Counted from the stretch's first letter, positions 12,401 through 23,559 are shown. The stretch is 64,000 nt of DNA from Pseudevernia furfuracea (GCA_022315425.1 JAIUPT010000024.1:372001-436000), one strand, 5' to 3'. Made by a program: numbers and translations. The notes: generated by a model from the sequence alone, not told the origin.

Positions 12401-12827
12401 ATTCTCAACGCTCTTGCTTTTAATCTGAAGTCGTCAATTTCAGAGAAGTAACGCTATTCACCTTGTCTATAAACGTCAGATCTTTAGTTTTCTTTCACTG
12501 CTTCTTGTTTCACTCTCTCATGTATTCACCGACCTCGTTTTGATAGAAATTGAGTGTGCATCAGATCTATTTCAAAGAAAACTTTCAAAAAATCGCCTTT
12601 TTTCGGAAAATGAAAGTTTTGTATAAAGAATCAGAACGGATTTTTACATGTCTTCGAATTTGATATAGTCGTTTTCAGAACTTGATTCGAATTTGATATA
12701 GTCGTTTTCAGAACTTGATTTCTTCACTTTTGTGAACCGGACTTCGCGCTAACCCGATTGAGGTTTTTTGCGTCGCGAAGTGCGAAAATCGTGTTTTCGC
12801 ATTTTTGAGTATGCGAGCGAAGAGGAG
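12395..12827 (+). other. Copia 3' non-coding region with polypurine tract
   Basis: No reading frame is seen after RNase H. A 33-bp unit is repeated twice in tandem at 12654-12719 (starting TCGAATTTGATATAG). The purine run GCGAAGAGGAG directly before the 3' LTR (12817-12827) is the likely plus-strand primer. Confidence 0.7.
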
Positions 12828-12949
12828 TGTCAAAATTCGGGTCACGTGACATGATCACGTGATGCGCTAAGGCGCATCCTCATAGTCGCTCTTTACTCTC
12901 GTAGCATTCTATAGTTAACAACTAAGTGTTCTACCACCTATTTTTGACA
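12828..12949 (+). repeat. Copia 3' LTR (122 bp)
   Basis: It is the same length as the 5' LTR at 7341-7462 and has the same ends. Differences include GG to GA and CC to TC. Confidence 0.9.
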
Positions 12950-13932
12950 AGTCTCGCTAATCGTCTTAAGACAAGTATAGTCTAGCTTCTTTAGTTCTTC
13001 TTTAAGAAAAGACGTCTCTGTTAAAGACTTTCTTTTAGATCTTCTATCGTAATATTCTAATATAAATAATACGTCTTTAATAAAAATCACGTTATCGACT
13101 TATTACGATAGCGATGACTTCGTAGTTATCGATATATATCTTACTTTAAATAAAATCGAGTATAATCTTCTTAAAATTTATAATATTATTATTTAATAGT
13201 ATATAAATCTTTTAGTTATCGACGAAATGAATTTCTTTATAAATATAACAAAGTATTTTAATATCGTCTTTTTTGATAGTAGAGATATATATTAAAATTA
13301 ATATATACTTAGCGATATCGTGTATCGCTGATTCTAGACCCTTAATACGAAAAGATGATATTATTTTTTAAATCTTCATATGAGATAGTAATGTTAATAG
13401 TTATAACTTATTTATTAAGATAACTTTATAGTTAATATCGATATAAATTTTCTCGTTAATGATATTAAGCAATAATCGTATAAGAATATAAGCGTAATTT
13501 TATTCTCGAAAAGTAAGTTCGATATCTAGATTACACTTTTGATAAAGTTAAAGTCTATAATTTCTATTAAGTAAGACTTTACTAAGACTTTCTCTTAAGT
13601 GTTAATAGATTAATTAATTATAAAAAGCTTTAGACTAGTTACGAAAGAGATTAGACTAATTGTAAAAGACTTCGACGAGTTAGTTAAGTAGTTAGAATCA
13701 CGTAAGTGCTTATAAAGTCTTATTTTAAAGACGAAGAATATATTATAGTTGTGATAAACAATATAAATATCGACGAAGTTAACGAAGACCTCTTTAGATA
13801 ACTTATTCTTATAGTTATAATCGTTAATAAAGTCTTGCTTAGACGACTTTTCTTAATATATATTCTGCGAGTCATTATGCTTTTAATGAATCTTATTTTA
13901 ATTCTCGCTATTATAATTAATCTAATTATAAA

Positions 13933-15130
13933 GGGTATTGCTACGTGTACACCGCCTTTTGCTACATGTACACCGCCTTTTGCTACATGTACACCCCTCT
14001 CTCAGCTAGGTAGATATAGGCTAGTAACATGAGTATACCTTCCAGCACTAATTCGGCCTGACAAATTTGCCCGCAAATTAGAGACTTGACACGAAGTCTT
14101 ATAAAAACTTTAAGGGTCTCAGTGAATCCTCTCCCCCCGCAAGGCGTCGCAATGCGTCACAATTTTTTTCATCAAATCTATCAAAGAAAAAACACCTTTC
14201 TTCCTATCGTCATGGACCTGAAGAATCAGCATCTGATCCGACTAATCCTCGAACATAGTGTTTTTTGAGTCTTTTGAGTCTTTTGAGTCTTTTGAGTCTA
14301 GGCGTTCTTTCACCTCATCGCCAGCAACCCTCGATCAACTATCAACCCTTCATCATACATCTATCTCACCTTTCTCCTCGTTCTTCTCATCCTCCTCGTC
14401 CTCCTCATCCTCTTCGTCCTCATCATCCTCCTTCTTTAGATACCTCGGCAGCATAGGCTGATAAGAGTGGGCTAAGTTGCGAACATCGGGCAAAACCTCA
14501 CCACACCACATCCTTCTGGACAAGTCTCGCGCGCCAAGATCTGTCAGTCAGTCGATCAATAACGTGTTTCTGACACAGTTCAGTCGTCTAGATCGCTATG
14601 TGCAGGGAGTGCAGTCGATGTTCCGTTCCACATCAAAAAAATTTCATTTGCCCCCCGAAATCGAGGTTCTGTTCAATTTTTGAAAGGTTAAAAGATAATA
14701 ATGGAGACAAAGCAGGAGAGTCGCATATAACGGTCGCCCTATCGTTTTTCCTTCTCTACATATATACATACATATATATACTGCTGTTTGCAATGTGTTG
14801 ATCAGCTCATTGATATCAAAGCCCCTTCAAGTATTTGCGCTGCGCAGCACGTAAATTTCGTTTGCAAGTGCTTTTTATATAGGAGAGACTTCAGCTACTC
14901 TAAGTCATATTCAAATAATTCTTCAAATGCTTCTTCAAAAGAACGGCTACCTCTACTCCGTCTTTCAGCCCTTTCATTCAGCTACTTCCTCACCAAAATG
15001 ACTCTGCGATCGACTCATTTTGAGAGCTTGCTTCCTAGAGAGTTGATGGGATAGCTTAGTCCGATGAACCTTCTTTGAAATAGAGGGGGGTGTATATATA
15101 GCAAAAGGCGATGTACACGTAGCAATACTC
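13933..15130. mobile_element. Non-autonomous TIR transposon (hAT-like, 1198 bp)
   Basis: It is flanked by a perfect 8-bp duplication ATTATAAA (13925-13932 and 15131-15138). The related X copy has a single, empty ATTATAAA at 42967-42974. Its ends are inverted repeats of about 45 bp beginning GGGTATTGCTACGTG on the left and the complement of GAGTATTGCTACGTG on the right. The left end carries three 21-bp TTGCTACRTGTACACC-type units and the right end two. The interior has host-like GC, a GAGTCTTTT tandem (14268-14300) and a Ser-coding TCC/TCA run, but no transposase. An 8-bp duplication fits hAT; the family assignment is inference. Confidence 0.82.
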
Positions 15131-17019
15131 ATTATAAATAGTCTAATTATTATAATCTGCTTAATAAGTAATAGTCTAATTATAATAGATATCTTGAAAT
15201 TATTATATACGTCTATTGCTTTGATAGTCTCGATCGTCTCGTCTTGAAAATCTTTCGTCTTAAGATAAAGAATTTGATTACTTAAATTGATTCGAGAATA
15301 TTAAATCTAACGTGCTTAAAGAATTAATTTATAGACGTAATAACGATACAAAAATAGAACACTAAGATGCGTACTGCTAATTTAATTAATAGCCGTACTA
15401 TTGATTATTATAAGTATTTTGACATATTTATCGCTATTAGATCTCATATTTTAATAATTAAAAGACTATCGAAATTGAGAATTAAAGTACGCTCTATTTT
15501 CGTAAGTCTATTAATTTTATTAATTAATATTTTGTTAACCTTGTCGCAGATCTTATTAAAAGATTTCGATAACACGCTATTATTATAATCAAAACCTTTA
15601 ATTAAAGAGTCTTAATATTTTAAATTGGATATTCTTCTTAAGCTTAAGAAGCTAAATAAATAATAATATCGATATTATAATAAACGACGAGTTTATAAAG
15701 ACACGCAAATCGATAATAATGCTCTAATAAATAAAGATAAGCTAATTTTCGACATTATCGATATTAATAAACTTAACGTAACAAATAATTACTTATATAT
15801 AATTCGAAGATTCTCTCTTATTACGAACGTCTATTAAAATATATTTTTTAATAGTAAGATAAGCGAGAGTAACTTTAATTAATTTCTTAAATCGTCTTAA
15901 TAAAATCTTATATTATTCGTCGATATCGTTATTAATTCGTAAGTTAAGCTTTTTAAGATTTAAAAGTTTCGTTATATATTATAAGAGAGCTATCTCTCTT
16001 AAGATAATATCGAGATTAACTTTAATTATAATTAAATCTTTTATAATAATAATATCTCGTAGTCGTTCGATAAAAAGAATAATATTACGAAAATAGATAT
16101 CTCTATTAATAATAACAATTTTACTCTCTTCGTATAACTTTTTAAGATAAGAATTAAAGTATTCGAGATCTAATAAATTTTAATCGATTAAAGAATAATA
16201 ACGAATTAGTTAACTCGTATAATAAGTTTAATAATTCTTTCGAATTTAAAGAAAGTTAAAGATTAACTAATATTATAATTACGACTCTTTGTACTATATT
16301 ATTAATTTCTTATTATATTTATTAAAAGTCGACGAGCTAATTAAAAAAAGTTATATTGTTATTATAAACTATTATCTCTATAGATATCTCTAACGTAGCT
16401 AAACGACGTAAAGAGCTTAATAAGATAAGATTAGATATCTCTCGTCGTCTTAATAAGCTCGAGAACGATAAGCTAAACGATATAATATTAATTAACAAAG
16501 ACTTCAATAGCTTAATAAGTTATTTAATAAGATTATCGAATTGCTTAATGATCTTACGAAGAGAAGACTTATTAATAATTTAATTTAATAATTATAATAT
16601 AAAGATTTTAAGATTTAAGAAATTAAATCTAGCTCTTACTCGACTATTTTATAACGTTAACGACGTCGATAAGAGTCTTAATAACTCGAGAGATCTAAAC
16701 GTATAAGTGTTAATAGAACAAATTATATCTTTTATAAAAGACTTTATTAACTCGAGATAAGAATAAATTATATTATTAAAGTCGTTAAGTTAAAAGACTA
16801 ACACGAGTGCTCTTTGAGATAAATAAATTTAAACGTTATCGATAATAATAACGTAATTTGTTAGCTTAAAGACTTTATTAAGATAACAATGTTAAGAGAA
16901 GTAGATAATTGATAATAATAAGATAAAGACGTTAGCGAAAGACTTTAATAGACGACTACTCGATATAATAAAGAATAAGTTATTATAAAATATAATATTA
17001 ATAACGAAGAAGCTCTTAA

Positions 17020-17050
17020 GTTATTCGATAATTAATTAATATCGAATAAC
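17020..17050. repeat. Perfect 10-bp inverted repeat next to X LTR
   Basis: GTTATTCGAT and ATCGAATAAC flank an 11-nt AT spacer, two bases from the LTR edge at 17053. The other X copy keeps the arrangement, with one mismatch at the outer end, at about 44874-44904. It sits where a primer-binding site is expected. Confidence 0.6.
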
Positions 17051-17052
17051 GA

Positions 17053-17274
17053 TGTTGCTATCATGTTATAGTAATAATATAAATTATATTATTAATATAT
17101 AAAGAAGATGGCTCTTCTCTATTTAAATTCTGCATATTTAAGTACATGAGCCAAGGCCCTTGCCAAGGTACCTTCTGGCAGGTGTCAACCACTAACAAAG
17201 GCAAGTACCTTGCCAAGGTAAGCAGCTTGCCGACCGCACCTCGCCTACCTTACCTGCGGAAGGCTTCCGTGACA
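17053..17274 (-). repeat. Element X LTR (5' LTR of copy 1)
   Basis: Plus-strand ends are TGTTGC and GTGACA (222 bp). Related copies lie at about 20159-20380 and 44907-45131 (225 bp). From 17117 on this copy has normal GC (CTTGCCAAGGTACC) while the other two are eroded, so the mutation process stopped inside this LTR. Confidence 0.78.
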
Positions 17275-19545
17275 GAAGTGGTCAATGACGCAAAAGCCTT
17301 GGCACGGCTCCGAGATGCTAAATTAGCGCCCACCTTGACATCGCTAGCTCATGCGCAGGGCTCAACTTCTTTCCAGAAATAGAAACAGCGGCGAGTTCAT
17401 AACTTTGAACTTAGTATCATTAGCTTGCTATCTACTGACTCAACCTGGCTATGCGGCTTAGCTGTCCCTGACGAATACTTTGTCAAAGCAATTTTGTTAC
17501 GTTGCGACCCCTTCAGCTCGGATCAAAGAGAGGATGGTCATTTTACCCTCGCTGGTTTGGAAAAAAGCACGAGGAGGATGTATACATTGTTCTCTCAGGA
17601 ATGCGTCAAGATGCTTGCAGAGGTATAAAAGATTAGATGATCGGAGATGGATCGATCTGGTAGATATGTACGCATAACTGAGGATTTCCTATGTTGATAT
17701 CTGAGAAGACTAAAACGCTGTCGTAACCATTAGAATGCCTCCCCACCTCTGAGCGCGGACTGAAGAAGCGGAGAACTACTCCTGTCCCTGTCCATGAAAA
17801 AAGCCATAACTGTAGCGAGACATTTGAAGAATATCGGGCGAGACATGCGAACCGCACTGCTATTGTTTCTAGCATCCTTGAAGATGATAGTCGATCTAGC
17901 GACGGGAGTTGCAGTAGCCATAATATTGATAGCAGGGACCTCGTCTAAATTCATGACATTCATGCACAAATTTGAGAAATATACAAGGCGAGGGAGCTGG
18001 AAACGGACCAATCTGATTGGTGTTCATCGAATACAACTGGCGCGGCCAACGTCTGCGGCACCCTTCAAGAGGAGAGTCGACCCAGCCACATCAGTTACAG
18101 TGATAGCGGTTTTGATGGCAGCGATCTCGGTAGCAGTAGCGAAAATATCGGTGATCACACAACAAGAATTACTCCGTACGATAGCGATGATCAACACTGA
18201 TAGGAGAGTAGGTTAATCTCGAGCTAAACCCTAATTCTTAGGCGCACATGAGCGGCAAAGTCGTTCACAGCACGGCTGACCGACAAGTTCAAGAGACTAG
18301 GCTTCTTTAAGAAGGATTTGACTACCTTACCTACCCGGATCACACTTTCATCTGGGCCTCTCGATCCTACTATGCACCACTCAAGACTTTCCATTGTACC
18401 TCAGATTGTAGCCCTCAGCCTCGATGCTTGACGCTAAGGGAGGGAGCCTTTCGACGACTGACGAGAAGACCATGAGAGCTAACACTCCTTCTGTGTCGGC
18501 ATTGGCCAGCAATTCATATCAAGCTTCAAAGGTTACCTTCTATTGTTGGCAACAGAGTGGCCTAGGAGGCCCAGCCACCCAAGGAGCGTGGCCGAATTTC
18601 GGTACAAAAGGTTCACAGGTCCCTCAACACCTTCCTTCTACAACAACTAACTCCCATCTTTCACCGCTCTCCGCTCATATTCAATCCGGTCAGATTATTT
18701 CGAAATCTGACTATAGGTGCAATGTCGGTAACTCGCTTTCAAACCCACTCCTCAAGAGGCCGCGGTCGAGGTGGCCGCCGTCTCGGCCGTGCTCCTTCAT
18801 CACCGGCGCTGCCTGTTCTAGGGTATGTAGGATTTCTACCTCTGGTTCGGGCTCTGGTCGCTCATTACAGGATTCAGCGTCTACTCCCACAGCATCATCC
18901 TTCAACTTCGCGTGTGGCATGATGCAAAGACTGAGGCATGCTCCTGAGTACCTCATCATCACTCCAAAGGTAGAGTCTTCCCCGCTACCTTATACACTTC
19001 AACTCCTGCACAACTATTATGATGAAGCTTCCAACGAGAAATTATCGCGGCTTATGACACTCTTTAACGGGTGGTTGATTAGCAATTACAAATACGCAAA
19101 TTCTGATCTATGTTGTCATTCTATCCTAGCACTAGAACATTTCAACGCGCTTGCTCATAGCTGACGTTCAATCAGATGCGGACAAATCTAGCTAAACTGG
19201 CCAACTACCATGGTCTATAGCACGACTCTTCGCCGCATCAGCTCTGCATCAGCTCTTCCTCCATGTTCAACATCCTTATCCCCCGTTAGATGTAATCCAG
19301 CGCACAATGCAGAAATGATCCAGCATGCATCAGTGCTGCGTGATATCCACCCAAGAAGAACGCGCGCGTGATGATGCACCCAGGGTGCTATAAGAGCAGC
19401 GTTTCATACTTGTGGAGTGCTTGCACCCAGGAAAATGTCCACATGACTGCATGGAGATTCATATGCTTGCAGCTTGGAAAAACATGTCACCGCAGATTGA
19501 GACTGATGAAGCTAGGACCATCATCAATATTTTAAATACTTAGTC
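17275..19545. other. GC-normal island between eroded repeats
   Basis: Base composition returns to that of host genes here, but I recognise no domain. Frames in 17730-18216 and 18424-19164 are open but read like low-complexity or chance frames. A Ser/Asp-rich frame runs at about 18000-18200, and an Arg-Gly-rich stretch (SSRGRGRGGRRLGRAP) occurs near 18745-18790 in a different frame from the long ORF. It may be a relic host gene or another mobile element. Confidence 0.4.
18424..19164 (+). CDS. Hypothetical ORF, 246 codons, doubtful
   Basis: This is the longest open frame of the island, with an ATG start. No motif or signal peptide is recognised. The C-terminal part (about residues 155-246: MMQRLRHAPEYLIITPKV and following) looks more protein-like than the Ser/Pro-rich N-terminal part. 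An alternative frame at 18722 with an Arg-Gly-rich stretch and a GTATGT donor at about 18824 could be the true first exon, but the phases do not join cleanly. It could equally be non-coding. Confidence 0.2.
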   Translation: MLDAKGGSLSTTDEKTMRANTPSVSALASNSYQASKVTFYCWQQSGLGGPATQGAWPNFGTKGSQVPQHLPSTTTNSHLSPLSAHIQSGQIISKSDYRCNVGNSLSNPLLKRPRSRWPPSRPCSFITGAACSRVCRISTSGSGSGRSLQDSASTPTASSFNFACGMMQRLRHAPEYLIITPKVESSPLPYTLQLLHNYYDEASNEKLSRLMTLFNGWLISNYKYANSDLCCHSILALEHFNALAHS

Positions 19546-20158
19546 TCTCGAAGCTAAAAATCTTTAACTTAGAATTTCTTAATAAGTATAATTCTCTAGA
19601 TAGCGCAAATAAGTCTATTAAAAAAAAAAAAAAAAGAAAACTTAGAAAAGTAATAAAAAAGTAAAAAGTAATTTAAAATATAAGACTTCTACGTATAAAT
19701 TCTTTCGAAGTAGCGTATTCTTAAGAAGATTTGCTTTAAGTAATCTTTAAACTATCTTAACGCTTAGTATAGTTTCTCTTACTCGTATCTCTTTCTCTAT
19801 AATTATTCTTATAACTTAAAATTAAGTACGAATTAACTACGTAGATATTCGAAGCGAGAAGATGTTTAATATATAAGATTAAGAGATATAAATAAAAAGC
19901 AAAATAGAGATATAAGAAAGACTTATAACTCTTATATCGACTACTTAATCTATAACTGCGTGTTCTCGATATATCTTATTCTTTTAATCTTTAATGCGAA
20001 TCGAAGTATAAGATTTTTCGAAAATTTAAGAGTATACTTGAGACTAGAGAGATTTAGTTACGATTTTCATAACGATTTTCATAAACTAATAGAATAACTC
20101 TCTTAAAATCTAATTAAATTAAATAAGTATTAGCTCTAGATATTAATTCTTAGTCTTA
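19546..20158. repeat. AT-rich dispersed repeat fragment
   Basis: The part at 19546-19740 matches 30575-30765 inside the distal Helitron-like unit (shared AGCGCAAATAAGTCT, AGTAATA, AAAGTAAAAAGT). The rest is eroded AT-rich sequence with no gene. A 16-nt run of A lies at about 19621. Confidence 0.6.
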
Positions 20159-20380
20159 AAGTCAACTATTATAATAGTAATATGAATATATTAATGATAT
20201 ATAAAGAAGATATCTCTTCTCTTTTTAAATTCTATATATTTAAATATATGAGCTAAGACCCTTATTAAGATATCTTTTGACAGACGTTAGTTACTAACAA
20301 AGACAAGTATCTTATCAAGATAAGCGACTTATCGACTTAAACATCTCGTTAATCGTTATCTACGAAAGAATTTCGTGATA
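20159..20380 (-). repeat. Element X 3' LTR
   Basis: It matches 17053-17274 and 44907-45131 through TATATAAAGAAGATATCTCTTC and the end TTCGTGATA (GTGACA in the less mutated copy). The left border is blurred by mutation. Confidence 0.65.
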
Positions 20381-20589
20381 ATATATCGCGAAAAATAAAA
20401 AAGAATAATAATCTCGTTAAAGTATATAATAAAGAATATTAAAGAAAGCTTTAAGAATTTATTATATATAAATTGATCGTATATACGATTAGTATATAAT
20501 AGTCTTCAGGTCAACAAAGCTTATTATGATATAATCACGACGATAATATACTTTATAAAAGAAGAAGATAATAAAAGAAGTGCTCTAAT

Positions 20590-20830
20590 ATCGAAAGTCT
20601 TTAACAACTTAGATTGTGACGATAGTGAAGTCTTTGACAACTAAGATTATAACGACGATGAACTCTTGACAAGAGTGCTTTGATCGACGATAAATTCTTT
20701 AACAACTAAGGCGATTGTTGAGACAAGTATAAAGCCTCTGACAACTAAAGTTACGACGATGATAAATTCTTTAACAACTGAGACGATTGTTAAAACAAGT
20801 ATAAAGTCTTTAACAATTAAAGCAGTGATA
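20590..20830. repeat. Degenerate tandem repeat, unit about 71 bp
   Basis: Units start GATAAATTCTTTAACAACT (20688 and 20759) and contain GCGATTGTTGAGACAAGTATAAAG. Weaker units precede them. They lie in the 3' untranslated part of element X, between its integrase side and its LTR. Confidence 0.65.
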
Positions 20831-21213
20831 TAAGTAGATTCTCGCGCGTTTATATAGAGTTCTTATAGTTCTTTATTAAGTCTAAAACGTCTTCGAGATG
20901 TTTAACGTTATATTATTAATCGTGTTTAGATCTATATTCTTATTAGCGTAACAAGTAGTCGATCAAATAGTCTTTATTACGACGTCGAATTCGTTTATTA
21001 AAAAGACGATCTATTTCGTAAGACTTATACTTATTAATATCACCTTCGACGAAGACTAAATTAGACTAATTTAATAAGAGTCTATCGAATAAATTCTTAT
21101 TCGCAGATTATGATTTTAGTTAAGCGATTAAAAAAACAGAGTAAACTCTTTAATAATTAAATATATCAAGACGATAAGCTTATTCATTTATCTTACGTCG
21201 AATAAATTCATAT

Positions 21214-21412
21214 AGCGTACCCCGCATCCCTTGGTGACACCTGCCTGTGTTAGCATTCCTTTGTTGACACACTATCCCTTTTAGGCTTAGCGTGCCTTGG
21301 CAGGTTCACTCAGCCATACATATATGGCCTTCCCTCCCAGTACATAGTTGTTCTGTATCTAGTTGTCTTATTCAATACACCTACATGACTTGACTCTGTA
21401 CTGGTCCTGACA
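21214..21412 (+). repeat. Young Gypsy 5' LTR, first 7 bp missing
   Basis: It starts within the shared AGCG (21214-21217) rather than at TGTTACG and ends CCTGACA. A TATA-like ACATATATGG (21319-21328) lies about 30 bp before ATCTAGTTGT, a possible transcript start. Confidence 0.9.
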
Positions 21413-21414
21413 CT

Positions 21415-21424
21415 ACAACTAGAT
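21415..21424 (+). other. Probable self-priming primer site
   Basis: ACAACTAGAT begins two bases after the 5' LTR and is the exact complement of ATCTAGTTGT inside the LTR (21357-21366). No tRNA 3'-end complement (TGG start) is seen here. Tf1 of fission yeast primes from the 5' end of its own RNA in this way; applying that to this element is inference. Confidence 0.6.
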
Positions 21425-22139
21425 CACCCTCACTCCATTCGTGACAGCAATCGAATTCAAAGAAGTTGACTAACAGAAGCTTTGTCAAGAACTTAGTATT
21501 GATGAGACATCGTATCCCTGAGTTAGCCTACCATACAGGTAAATCGTTTTCAAGGCGAAAAACGATCTCGTGACAGCCAGAGAATAAAGAATAGCTGAAA
21601 CATTCGTAAGGTTAGCGAATGAGAAAGAAATCACCAAAACCAACCACCACAAAAAATTTTCCCAACCACACATCCAAACCGAGTTCTGAACGTCTCATTC
21701 CAAGGACAAAACGTTCCAATACAAGGGATCTGAACGGCGCTCGATTCGGTTCACAAACGCCTTCACAGTACCCTCCGCAAGAAAACCTTCTCTGAGGCTG
21801 ATACTGCTTCTCTGCCCGCAAATTCTACCCCGCCGGGGCTTCACACCTGAATTTGTCAACAAACCACCCCATCAGAACAACACCTTCACAAAGAACACAC
21901 TTCAAAGCATTCACATTCTTTGCTAGGTGTTAAACGGTCAGCAAACAAAAAAGTTGCATCAGAAACAAAGAAAACCGGCATCCCGCAGCTTTTTGACACT
22001 TTTTTCTTTCAACACCGGAACAAAAACGGAAACACTTCGATTCTCTCTAACACCTTCTGCCCGACTGCCGCCTTACTTTTCGAAGTAACTTGAGCACTCT
22101 CTCCTTCTTTTCTTTCCTCTTCAAAGAAAATCATTCAAC

Positions 22140-23534
22140 ATGCCAGAAAGCACGAACACAAAAGACGCATTCAAGACAGTGAAGAAGCAAGCAAAGGATA
22201 GGCGCTATTCGATCGTGTCAGAAAATGACGTCACTGACATAGAGGACGCCTGGAAGATTTCCAACGTTGCCCAGTTGCAACAGTGGTCCCAGAAGCGACC
22301 AAACGATGTCATGAAAATGCTAATGAACCTTCGCTATGAGCGAGACCAGTGTCTTCATGTAGACATTCACTACGACACGTTGAGCAAAGAGAAGTCTCGC
22401 GTCGAGGAAGAGAGAGATCAATTGCATAAAGAAGTCGATCGCCTCCAGACCAAACTCTCCGAATCTCACGACATCATTCGTGTATACAAGAAGAAGTACC
22501 TGAATGCAGAACATGCACAACTCAATTCGAACGAGCCTATCAAGCAGGCTGAGTCTGGTCAGGCCTCCCCCGCCCTCGCCCCCGCCGAAGTTCCTTCTGC
22601 AACCAACAAGACGAAGAAGTCCACTCGCATGCCGGACCCAGCAATGTTTACAGACGGTGTAGACCCTACTTGGCAGGCCTGGTCGAACGCCATCCTGGAC
22701 AAACTCATAGTTAACGAAGACCACTACCCAACTGAGCGGTCTAAGATTATCTATGTCGTCAACCGTGTTGGAGGCGATGCCCAGGAGACAGTCGCCATTC
22801 GTCGTCAACCCGACTCCTCCAATCCATATATGACAGTCAAGGACGTCATGAATGACCTCGCTGAGTCCTATCAGGACATCGATCGTCGCGCAAACGCTAG
22901 GCGGGAATATGACTCTCTGACCCAACAGCCAGAGCTGCCTTTCCGCGATTTCTTCACAAAATTCAAGCGATTAGGTGAAGAGCTGGCTATCAATGAGAGC
23001 ACGCTAATGGATGATCTCGCAAAGAAATTGAATCCCAAACTCAACACCAAATTTACCGGTGTCAGCGGCCTCAGTGCAAATTTCACCACACTCCTCTCAA
23101 TGAGAGACTACTTGATCAAGACGGACAACACTCTGCGGTCCCAGGATCTCGATAAACAGACGAAACTCGCTAAACAGGCTCTGGTCCAAAAGAAGACCTA
23201 TACATCTCGCTCCGGCCGTCTTTCACCCAGCTATGTCGTCCCGGCAAGACGTATCACTCCCGTTGCTACACCGGCCACACCATCCACCTCTGCTAGCAAG
23301 ACATCTTTCACCCCTGTGGTCAAGGTCAAGGAAGAGTATGTGTGCTTTCAATGTGGACGTTCGGGCCATCAGAAGAAGGACTGCTCAAATGAGCAGACCC
23401 AGGCCGGAAAGAAAGCAGCGTTGGACGCTAGACTGCATATCATTGAGGCTTATGACACTGAGGACCCCATTGACAACGAGGAACAGTATCACGATGCTGA
23501 GTCTGGCGACTCTTTCGACTCGGGAAACGTCTAG
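22140..23534 (+). CDS. Gag polyprotein of young Gypsy element
   Basis: This intact 464-residue protein should form the virus-like particle that packages the element RNA. Residues about 78-125 are a charged coiled coil (KSRVEEERDQLHKEVDRL). A retrotransposon gag fold is likely at about 165-340 (DPAMFTDGVDPTWQAWSNA, then EYDSLTQQPELPFRDFFTKF). A CCHC zinc knuckle (CFQCGRSGHQKKDC) lies at 402-415. The ATG at 22140 follows a CA-rich leader and is the first long in-frame start. The gene ends six bases after a slippery heptamer, so pol is expected as a -1 frameshift product. Confidence 0.92.
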   Translation: MPESTNTKDAFKTVKKQAKDRRYSIVSENDVTDIEDAWKISNVAQLQQWSQKRPNDVMKMLMNLRYERDQCLHVDIHYDTLSKEKSRVEEERDQLHKEVDRLQTKLSESHDIIRVYKKKYLNAEHAQLNSNEPIKQAESGQASPALAPAEVPSATNKTKKSTRMPDPAMFTDGVDPTWQAWSNAILDKLIVNEDHYPTERSKIIYVVNRVGGDAQETVAIRRQPDSSNPYMTVKDVMNDLAESYQDIDRRANARREYDSLTQQPELPFRDFFTKFKRLGEELAINESTLMDDLAKKLNPKLNTKFTGVSGLSANFTTLLSMRDYLIKTDNTLRSQDLDKQTKLAKQALVQKKTYTSRSGRLSPSYVVPARRITPVATPATPSTSASKTSFTPVVKVKEEYVCFQCGRSGHQKKDCSNEQTQAGKKAALDARLHIIEAYDTEDPIDNEEQYHDAESGDSFDSGNV

Positions 23535-23559
23535 CCTCTTTCAAAGACACGGAAAGAGG
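23522..23559 (+). promoter_or_regulatory. -1 ribosomal frameshift signal
   Basis: GGGAAAC (23522-23528) is in the right phase for slippage (TCG GGA AAC in gag frame). After a 6-nt spacer containing the gag stop TAG comes a perfect 8-bp stem: CCTCTTTC (23535-23542) and GAAAGAGG (23552-23559) with a 9-nt loop. The pol frame is -1 relative to gag and open from 23474. Confidence 0.82.

Larger units (their letters stand above)
7341..12949 (+). mobile_element. Copia-type LTR retrotransposon, near full length, internally deleted
   Basis: The element is bounded by 122-bp LTRs with TGTCA/TGACA ends that differ at about four positions. Between them lie a primer site, protease, GAG-pre-integrase, integrase, RT and RNase H in Copia order, then a polypurine tract. 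About 900 bp of gag present in the minus-strand copy is missing at about 8820. Several in-frame stops make it non-autonomous. The 5-bp flanks (GTTCG left, AGTCT right) do not match, so no target duplication is preserved. It abuts the truncated end of element X at 12950. Confidence 0.9.
12950..17274 (-). mobile_element. Element X copy 1 (eroded Gypsy-type retrotransposon), truncated
   Basis: On the minus strand it starts with an LTR (17274 to 17053), followed by a gag-like region around 15300-16700 and a protease-like region near 13170-13400. It is then cut off at 12950 by the Copia 3' LTR. It aligns closely with the second copy at 42442-45131 and 34318-34861. It is extremely AT-rich, few CC, GG, CA or TG dinucleotides remain, and no frame stays open. 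A 1198-bp TIR element interrupts it at 13933. Confidence 0.8.

Noticed and set aside
7341..12949. Target duplication for the plus-strand Copia
   Set aside because: The 5-bp flanks GTTCG and AGTCT differ; no duplication is preserved, so insertion into element X at this point is not proven.
14258..14461. Ser-rich frame as a protein gene
   Set aside because: It is produced by a TCC/TCA low-complexity tract and a GAGTCTTTT tandem inside a non-coding TIR element.
22320..22925. 201-codon minus-strand frame
   Set aside because: It is antisense to the intact gag gene and has no motif; a shadow of a well supported gene.
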